Assembly: GCA_017938645.1 (NCBI GenBank)
Contig: JAGBBE010000185.1
Location: 1-11,088 of the forward strand
Direction: 5' to 3'
DNA length: 11,088 bases
DNA from: Clostridia bacterium
Lineage (GTDB): Bacteria > Bacillota_A > Clostridia > Christensenellales > Aristaeellaceae
Within the stretch, counting starts at the first letter, position 1; every line of letters starts with the position of its first letter. The position numbers and the translations under genes were made by a program. The notes below the pieces were generated by a model. The model saw only the letters and a list, made by a program, of their open reading frames with translations, did no database searches and had not been told where the DNA came from. This document shows, in pieces, positions 7,127 to 11,088 of this stretch.

Positions 7127-7153
7127 GGGAGGGGAAGAAAATCTTCCCCTCCC
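7127..7153 (-). promoter_or_regulatory. Perfect 12-bp hairpin after the binding-protein gene
   Basis: GGGAGGGGAAGA (7127-7138) and TCTTCCCCTCCC (7142-7153) form a perfect stem with a 3-base loop, 35 bases after the stop of the solute-binding-protein gene. On the minus strand it is followed by TTAGGCC, so it lacks a terminator T-run. It may stabilise the upstream mRNA or act as a leaky terminator, raising binding protein over permease. Such a role is known for the malE-malF intergenic repeats of E. coli; here it is inferred. Two exact tandem copies of TCAATCAG (7164-7171 and 7172-7179) lie between the stop codon and the hairpin. Confidence 0.6.
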
Positions 7154-7188
7154 GTTGGATAAATCAATCAGTCAATCAGACGACTTCA

Positions 7189-8484
7189 TTACTGATCGTC
7201 CAGAGTCTCCTGGATTTCAACAGCCAGCTGATCCAGGGTCTCCTGGATGGGAGCGTTGTTGTTGAAGATCTCATACAGAGCGGTGCGCCAGAGGTTTGCG
7301 CAGGCGTCGTAAGCGGGGTTCTGGTTGCGGGGGTTGATCCAGCTGGACATGGAAACGATGTTCTTCATTTCGGGCTTGCGGGCCAGGTAATCTTCGTACT
7401 CGGGAGTGCCCACAACGCTCTGACGGGTGGGGAAGTAGCCAGTCTTGTCAGCCCAATACAGGTTGACTTCGGGGCTGGTCATGAACATCAGGAACTGCCA
7501 GGCAGCGTTCTTTTCAGCCTGAGAAGCAGCAGCGGGGATCAGGATGGCGGAGCCGCCGACCTCGGACTTGAAGGACTCGCCGTCAGAGTTGGGCTGCCAG
7601 GCCATGCCGACTTCGAACTTGTCGCCAACCTTCTCAACGTAGGTGTCATACATGGAAGAAGTGTGGGAAACGGAGAAAGCGCCCATGTCAGTCCAGAACA
7701 GCTCGCGCATGTTGGTGGAAGCGCCGGTGCCGTAGGCATAGTAAGCGTAGCCCTTGTCAATCCATTCCTTGATCTTGGCGGTGATTTCCACAGCCTTGGG
7801 AGAGTTCACATCGGTGGTACCATCGGGCAGCACGCACTCAACGCCGTTGTTCTTGTAGAACATCTCATAGTACCAATAGTCCCAGCCGCCGAACACGATG
7901 CCGTAACGCTTGGTGGTGCCATCCTCGTTGAACAGGGTGGCCTTCTGAAGGAACTCGTCCATTTCAGCGAAAGTGGTGGGGATCGTGATGCCTTCTTCTT
8001 CAGCAGCGGTCTTGTTGTAATAGATGCACTGCGTGGAGATCAGGTAGGGCAGAGCGATCTGCTCATCTTCATAGCTGGTGGAAGCGATCAGGCCTTCGCC
8101 GAAGTCTTCAACATCGTACTCGAAAGCGTCGATGTAAGGATCGAGCACTTCGCACAGGCCGTCCTTGCCGTAGCCGGCGGGATAGGAGGTGTTGCAGGTC
8201 ACCAGAGCGGGAACGGTGCCGGTGCCGGCAGCAGCCGCAGCGATGAACTGGGTGTTGATTTCGGTGTAGGAACCGATGTAGACGGGCTCAACGGTGATGC
8301 CCATGCCATTTTCGTTGTTGAACTTGTCAACCATCCAGTTGAGGTCGCCGTCAAAGGCGCTCTCGTGAGCGTGCCACCATTTGATGGTGATGGGTTCGGT
8401 TACGTCATACTCGGTAGCGGCCAGGGCGGGAACCATGGACACCAGCATGATCGCAGCCAGCAGCAGAGCGATAAGCTTCTTCAT
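7189..8484 (-). CDS. Extracellular solute-binding protein of a carbohydrate ABC importer (UgpB/MalE-like)
   Basis: This 431-residue secreted binding protein delivers the substrate to the two permeases encoded downstream. A Sec signal peptide (about 1-22, MKKLIALLLAAIMLVSMVPA then LA) ends in a good signal peptidase I site, ALA before ATEYD. There is no lipobox cysteine, unusual for a Gram-positive importer. Family hallmarks of SBP_bac_1/8 proteins are ITIKWWHAHES (about 32-42), YIGSYTEINTQFIAAAAAGT, the region QIALPYLISTQCIYYNKTAAEE and TGYFPTRQSV late in the protein. The WWHA start and YFPTRQSV resemble the UgpB cluster, which includes glycerol-3-phosphate and oligosaccharide binders; the substrate here is not determinable. 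The start at 8484 has GGAAGG (8498-8493) eight bases upstream. Codon choice looks strongly biased, suggesting high expression. It is first in the operon and has a predicted promoter at 8608-8579. Confidence 0.9.
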   Translation of the reverse strand: MKKLIALLLAAIMLVSMVPALAATEYDVTEPITIKWWHAHESAFDGDLNWMVDKFNNENGMGITVEPVYIGSYTEINTQFIAAAAAGTGTVPALVTCNTSYPAGYGKDGLCEVLDPYIDAFEYDVEDFGEGLIASTSYEDEQIALPYLISTQCIYYNKTAAEEEGITIPTTFAEMDEFLQKATLFNEDGTTKRYGIVFGGWDYWYYEMFYKNNGVECVLPDGTTDVNSPKAVEITAKIKEWIDKGYAYYAYGTGASTNMRELFWTDMGAFSVSHTSSMYDTYVEKVGDKFEVGMAWQPNSDGESFKSEVGGSAILIPAAASQAEKNAAWQFLMFMTSPEVNLYWADKTGYFPTRQSVVGTPEYEDYLARKPEMKNIVSMSSWINPRNQNPAYDACANLWRTALYEIFNNNAPIQETLDQLAVEIQETLDDQ

Positions 8485-8578
8485 GTGGGGTACCTTCCTT
8501 TCTCTTTTTGGGGAACACCAGACGTTTTCCGCGCTTCATGCATTATTATTTTTGCAGTTTACGCGGTTAGTTATCATG

Positions 8579-8608
8579 ATTTTACCATTATACGATAAGA
8601 CATGTCAA
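8579..8608 (-). promoter_or_regulatory. Predicted promoter of the importer operon
   Basis: On the minus strand a consensus TTGACA (8608-8603) is followed after 18 bases by TAAAAT (8584-8579), predicting a start near 8572 and an 88-nt leader. A perfect TATAAT (8592-8587) lies between them but only 10 bases from TTGACA, and no suitable -35 was found for it. An imperfect dyad, TTATC (8571-8575) with GATAA (8594-8598), frames the -10 region and might be an operator. Confidence 0.6.
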
Positions 8609-8673
8609 TAGCAGTCCCTGTCTGGACGGGTTTCAGGAATGCCAAAATCATTGATATTTATTTCACAACATTA

Positions 8674-8702
8674 TGTACAAAAAAAGAACAATCTGTTATA
8701 CT
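8674..8702 (+). promoter_or_regulatory. Predicted extended -10 promoter of the flavoprotein gene
   Basis: TGTACA (8674-8679; four of six matches) and TATACT (8697-8702) are separated by 17 bases, and TGT directly precedes the -10, giving an extended -10 element. The predicted start is near 8709, where the transcript would begin with a small hairpin, GCGGG (8709-8713) with CCCGC (8720-8724). The leader before the start codon is about 60 nt. The promoter is divergent from the importer promoter, with about 65 bases between their -35 boxes. Confidence 0.65.
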
Positions 8703-8769
8703 GGATATGCGGGTTTTGGCCCGCGCATTCTTCCCCCGTACCCTATATTATCTGAAGGAGGAGACCCCA

Positions 8770-10683
8770 ATGAATCGTTTCATTTCTCTCATGCTGTCCC
8801 TCGTGCTGGTCATGAGCTGCATGGTCGTCCCCGCCGTGGCTGAAGAAGCCGCTTACGATCTGGTGATCGTTGGCGCCGGCGGCGCTGGCCTGTCTGCCGC
8901 CATCGAGGCCGTGGAAAACGGCGCTGAGAAGGTTGCTCTGCTGGAGATGACCGCCAAGACCGGCGGCGCTCTGAACTTTACCTCCGGCTCCATGTCCGCT
9001 GCCGGCACCATCATCCAGAAGGAAGATGGCATTGAAGACAGCATCGACAGCTACGTTGCCGACATCATCAACAACGGCGACGACTTCGGCGGCCAGCCCA
9101 ACGAAGAGCTGATCCGCACCTACGCCGAGAGCGCTACCGAAGTGTTCGACTGGCTGTACGAATCCGGCCTGAAGGACAACAAGTACACCACCGACCGCGC
9201 CACCGGCGCCCGCGCTGTGTTCGCTCCCGAGCATGCCCTGTACTCCGTGCCCCGCACCTACAAGTGCAGCCCCGAGGACAGCGCCAACTACAAGTCTGCC
9301 GCCCACGAAGTGCTTGACACCATCGTGAAGGCCAACGACAAGATCGAAGTGATCCTGCAGACCAAGGCCACCGAGCTGATCGCCAATGAAAAGGGCCAGA
9401 TCACCGGCGTGAAGGCCGAAGGCCCCAACGGCGAAGTGACCTACACCGCCAAGAAGGGCGTTATCGTTGCCACCGGCGGCTACTCCTCCAACCGCAAGCT
9501 CATGGGCGAATACACCCAGTACGGCGAGTACTACCTGGCTGGCGGCGCTCCCGGCTCTGACGGCAACGCCCTGCTGATGATGCAGAAGGTCGGCGCAGGC
9601 CTGACCGCCATGGACGCCATCCCCACCTTCCCCATGGGTCTGGTTGCCCGCGATGACGATACCCGCGGCCAGATCGCTTCCACCTACACCTGGAAGACCG
9701 GCGGCATCGTCGTCAACCAGAACGGCGAGCGTTTCTGCAACGAAACCGAAGCCAACCCCGCCATCCGCGAGGTTGCTCTGGAAGAACAGCCCCAGGCTGT
9801 GCAGTATGACATCTACACCGACAAGGTGCTCTCCGATCTGTCTGCTGCCGGCGGCGACATCTTCATGAAGTTCTACTTCTACGACGGCGGTCTGGGCTCT
9901 CACGTGATGTACTCCGGCAACTCCATCGAGGAGCTGGCTGCTGCCATCAACGTTCCCGCCGAGAACCTCAAGAAGACCATCGAAGAGTACAACGCTGCTG
10001 TTGAAAAGGGCGAGCCCGACCAGTTCGGCCGCGAGTTCAACGTTTCCAACACCTACAACATCGCCACCAACAAGATCGAAGGCGAAAAGTACTACGCCAT
10101 CCGTCTGCACGCCCTGTGCGTGATGACCCTGGGCGGCGTGACTGCCAACAAGGACATGCAGGTTCTGGACACCGAAGGCAACGTCATCCCCGGTCTGTAC
10201 GCCGCGGGTGAAGTGGTCGGCGGCATCTGGGGCAAGTTTGTCTCCGGCGGCACCGGCGTTATGGGCCCCATCGTGTTCGGCAAGATCGCTGCCAAGCACG
10301 CCATGACCAACGAGATGGCTGAAGGCTACGAAGTGAAGGCTGCTCCCGAACTGCTTAACGAGGCTCTCTTCGCCAAGGAGACCTCCACCGAGAAGCTCTT
10401 CGACATGACCCGCGCTCTCAACGACGGCGAGTACACCGCCACTGTCGACGGTCAGAACGGCCCCATGACCGTGAAGGTTGTCATCACCGAAGGCAAGATC
10501 GCCAGCGTTGAAATCGTTGAGCATCAGGAAACCGAAGGCATCGCCAAGGCCGCTTTTGAGACCGTTCCCGCTGCTATCGTTGCTGGTAACGACGTGACCG
10601 TCGACACCGTCGCCGGCGCCACCCTGACCTCCAACCGCATCATGAACGCTGTGGCTCAGTGCCTCGAGGCTGCTGCCCAGTAA
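8770..10683 (+). CDS. Secreted FAD-dependent reductase with C-terminal FMN-binding domain (fumarate/urocanate reductase superfamily)
   Basis: This 637-residue exported flavoprotein starts at 8770, eight bases after AAGGAGG (8755-8761). A signal peptide covers about 1-24, with cleavage predicted at AVA before EEAAYD. Cys17 (VMSC) weakly resembles a lipobox, so lipoprotein processing cannot be excluded. The FAD domain begins with VIVGAGGAGLSAA (32-44) and has ATGGYSSN (234-241), GGIVVNQNGERFCNE (311-325) and VIPGLYAAGEVVGG (472-485). The C-terminal domain (about 552-635) is FMN_bind-like, with DTVAGATLTS (612-621) matching the ApbE flavinylation motif, so Thr618 should carry covalent FMN. In relatives, electrons pass from FMN through FAD to a small organic acceptor in extracellular anaerobic respiration. 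The fumarate-binding His and Arg of HxTMGG and NRLGGN are replaced (CVMTLGG, about 450-456; GKFVSGGTG, about 488-496), as is QxHPT (PTFPMG, 285-290). Fumarate is therefore an unlikely substrate. Codon use is strongly biased, suggesting high expression. Confidence 0.9.
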   Translation: MNRFISLMLSLVLVMSCMVVPAVAEEAAYDLVIVGAGGAGLSAAIEAVENGAEKVALLEMTAKTGGALNFTSGSMSAAGTIIQKEDGIEDSIDSYVADIINNGDDFGGQPNEELIRTYAESATEVFDWLYESGLKDNKYTTDRATGARAVFAPEHALYSVPRTYKCSPEDSANYKSAAHEVLDTIVKANDKIEVILQTKATELIANEKGQITGVKAEGPNGEVTYTAKKGVIVATGGYSSNRKLMGEYTQYGEYYLAGGAPGSDGNALLMMQKVGAGLTAMDAIPTFPMGLVARDDDTRGQIASTYTWKTGGIVVNQNGERFCNETEANPAIREVALEEQPQAVQYDIYTDKVLSDLSAAGGDIFMKFYFYDGGLGSHVMYSGNSIEELAAAINVPAENLKKTIEEYNAAVEKGEPDQFGREFNVSNTYNIATNKIEGEKYYAIRLHALCVMTLGGVTANKDMQVLDTEGNVIPGLYAAGEVVGGIWGKFVSGGTGVMGPIVFGKIAAKHAMTNEMAEGYEVKAAPELLNEALFAKETSTEKLFDMTRALNDGEYTATVDGQNGPMTVKVVITEGKIASVEIVEHQETEGIAKAAFETVPAAIVAGNDVTVDTVAGATLTSNRIMNAVAQCLEAAAQ

Positions 10684-10690
10684 AGATTTG

Positions 10691-10744
10691 AGGGGTTGGT
10701 ACCCCTTGAACCCCGGATTGGTCGGGTGACCGGGCAATCCGGGG
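10691..10744 (+). repeat. Two hairpins just after the flavoprotein gene
   Basis: AGGGGT (10691-10696) pairs with ACCCCT (10701-10706) around TGGT. A 10-bp stem then pairs CCCCGGATTG (10711-10720) with CAATCCGGGG (10735-10744). The loop GTCGGGTGACCGGG has little further pairing. No T-run follows either hairpin. They stand between the stop codon and the intrinsic terminator and may protect the mRNA 3' end; the role is inferred. Confidence 0.55.
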
Positions 10745-10753
10745 GATTTGATG

Positions 10754-10794
10754 AAAAAAAGGACTGCTGCTGTGAAAGGCGGCGGTCCTTTTTT
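10754..10794 (+). terminator. Intrinsic terminator of the flavoprotein gene
   Basis: AGGACTGCTGCT (10760-10771) pairs with GGCGGCGGTCCT (10778-10789) over 12 positions, three of them G-U, around loop GTGAAA. Seven As precede the stem (10754-10760, the last of them paired in it) and a T-run follows (10789-10794). The T-run ends 111 bases after the stop codon. The A-run could also make it work weakly on the minus strand. Confidence 0.9.
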
Positions 10795-10811
10795 GCGCGG
10801 TGTGCGCGGGA

Positions 10812-10899
10812 ATGCACGACGTGTGCATGTTTCTCGTACCGACGAGGAACGGGTTCTACTTTTTCCGGAAAAAGTAGCAAAAAGCAGGCGACGCGTCGC
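10812..10899. repeat. Cluster of palindromes in the terminal non-coding region
   Basis: Four dyads occur in 88 bases: ATGCAC/GTGCAT (10812-10817 and 10823-10828); TTCTCGT/ACGAGGA (10831-10837 and 10842-10848, one G-U); a perfect 22-base palindrome at 10856-10877 with half-site CTACTTTTTCC; and the perfect palindrome GCGACGCGTCGC (10888-10899). No gene is visible in this stretch on either strand. This density suggests an interspersed repeat or a structured RNA rather than chance. Confidence 0.55.
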
Positions 10900-10902
10900 T
10901 CC

Positions 10903-11045
10903 GGGAAATCCCCTTTGATTGCCCGGTTTGGGAACGGGGTGCGCGATTCGGCTTGGCGTGGGTGAATGGCTTTGGGTTCTTTGTTTATTGGCGTTGCCGC
11001 GAGCGCGCCCCTGATCCGTGCCCAAACCGGGCGAGGGGATTTCCC
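10903..11045. repeat. Long inverted repeat, about 25-30 bp arms, in non-coding sequence
   Basis: The left arm at 10903-10932 (GGGAAATCCCCT, then TTGATT, then GCCCGGTTTGGG) is the reverse complement of the right arm at 11021-11045, except that TTGATT is replaced by a single base. Farther out, GGCGAC (10887-10892) matches GTCGCC (11058-11063), so the element may span about 10887-11063. Just inside the arms there is weaker complementarity (GGGGTGCGCGATTCGG against GGGGCGCGCTCGCGG read from the other side). No ORF with a ribosome binding site lies inside. The region after the terminator, to the window end, otherwise shows nothing recognisable. Confidence 0.55.
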
Positions 11046-11088
11046 TGCGCTCCTAATGTCGCCCTCGCTGCCCGCCACTTGGGTGTAT

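Noticed and set aside
7127..7153. The 12-bp hairpin as an intrinsic terminator
   Set aside because: On the minus strand it is followed by TTAGGCC and on the plus strand by GTTGG, so the T-run needed for intrinsic termination is missing.
7164..7179. Two tandem TCAATCAG copies as a CRISPR-like or iteron array
   Set aside because: There are only two 8-base copies with no spacers and no associated genes.
8587..8592. A perfect TATAAT on the minus strand as the importer -10
   Set aside because: It is only 10 bases from the TTGACA and no other plausible -35 lies at 16-18 bases, so TAAAAT with an 18-base spacer is preferred. A start-site map could overturn this.
7663..8598. A 311-codon open frame on the plus strand opposite the binding-protein gene
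   Set aside because: It shadows the biased codons of the binding-protein gene, has no motif or binding site, and extends into the promoter region.
8602..8769. An earlier in-frame start for the flavoprotein
   Set aside because: It would bury the signal peptide 56 residues inside the protein and cross the predicted promoter. AAGGAGG at 8755-8761 marks 8770 as the start.
8743..11025. A 760-codon open frame on the minus strand opposite the flavoprotein gene
   Set aside because: It is rich in Gly, His, Val and Ala with no recognisable motif and runs through a terminator and repeats. It is a by-product of the GC-rich biased codons of the real gene on the plus strand.
10656..11078. A 140-codon open frame on the minus strand in the terminal non-coding block
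   Set aside because: It is built from inverted repeats and the terminator, has no recognisable domain, and overlaps the end of the flavoprotein gene.

Overview
The window looks like chromosomal DNA from a GC-rich anaerobic Clostridia-type bacterium, perhaps a gut Christensenellales or Oscillospirales member. This is inferred from a ClpB of Firmicutes type, strong AGGAGG-like ribosome binding sites, sigma-A-like promoters, an Lsa-type ABC-F protein, a carbohydrate ABC importer without its own ATPase, and a secreted flavinylated reductase. No rRNA, tRNA, CRISPR array, transposase or integrase was seen.

Layout. Positions 1-740 hold the 3' end of clpB (+), followed by a clean intrinsic terminator. 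An MFS transporter (861-2048, +) comes next. Its last codons contain the -35 box of a strong promoter (2038-2067) for an Lsa-family ABC-F ATPase (2268-3749, +). Between that promoter and the gene lies a roughly 200-nt leader with a three-codon upstream ORF (Met-Arg-Lys, stop), several possible RNA stems and a T-rich terminator-like element. It is a good candidate for ribosome-mediated attenuation. A bidirectional terminator at 3761-3786 separates this block from a convergent operon.

The minus-strand operon reads, in transcription order, solute-binding protein (8484-7189), MalF-like permease (6987-5266) and MalG-like permease (5249-3867). Both permeases are much larger than usual. The MalF-like protein carries an extracytoplasmic beta-sandwich-like domain between an extra pair of membrane segments. 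The MalG-like protein has about 190 extra N-terminal residues with four membrane segments. The gap between the binding-protein and permease genes holds a 101-bp inverted-repeat element and a perfect 12-bp hairpin, which may set the binding protein to permease ratio.

Divergent from this operon is a secreted FAD/FMN flavoprotein (8770-10683, +) of the fumarate reductase/urocanate reductase superfamily. Its C-terminal FMN-binding domain has a flavinylation motif, but residues that bind fumarate in characterised relatives are replaced. It ends in hairpins and an intrinsic terminator. The last 290 bases are non-coding and dense in palindromes and inverted repeats, probably an interspersed repeat.

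Together the right half suggests uptake of an oligosaccharide or other polyol-like solute beside an extracellular respiratory reductase. The functional link between the two is inferred only from divergent placement. The left half is housekeeping plus an antibiotic-response gene.
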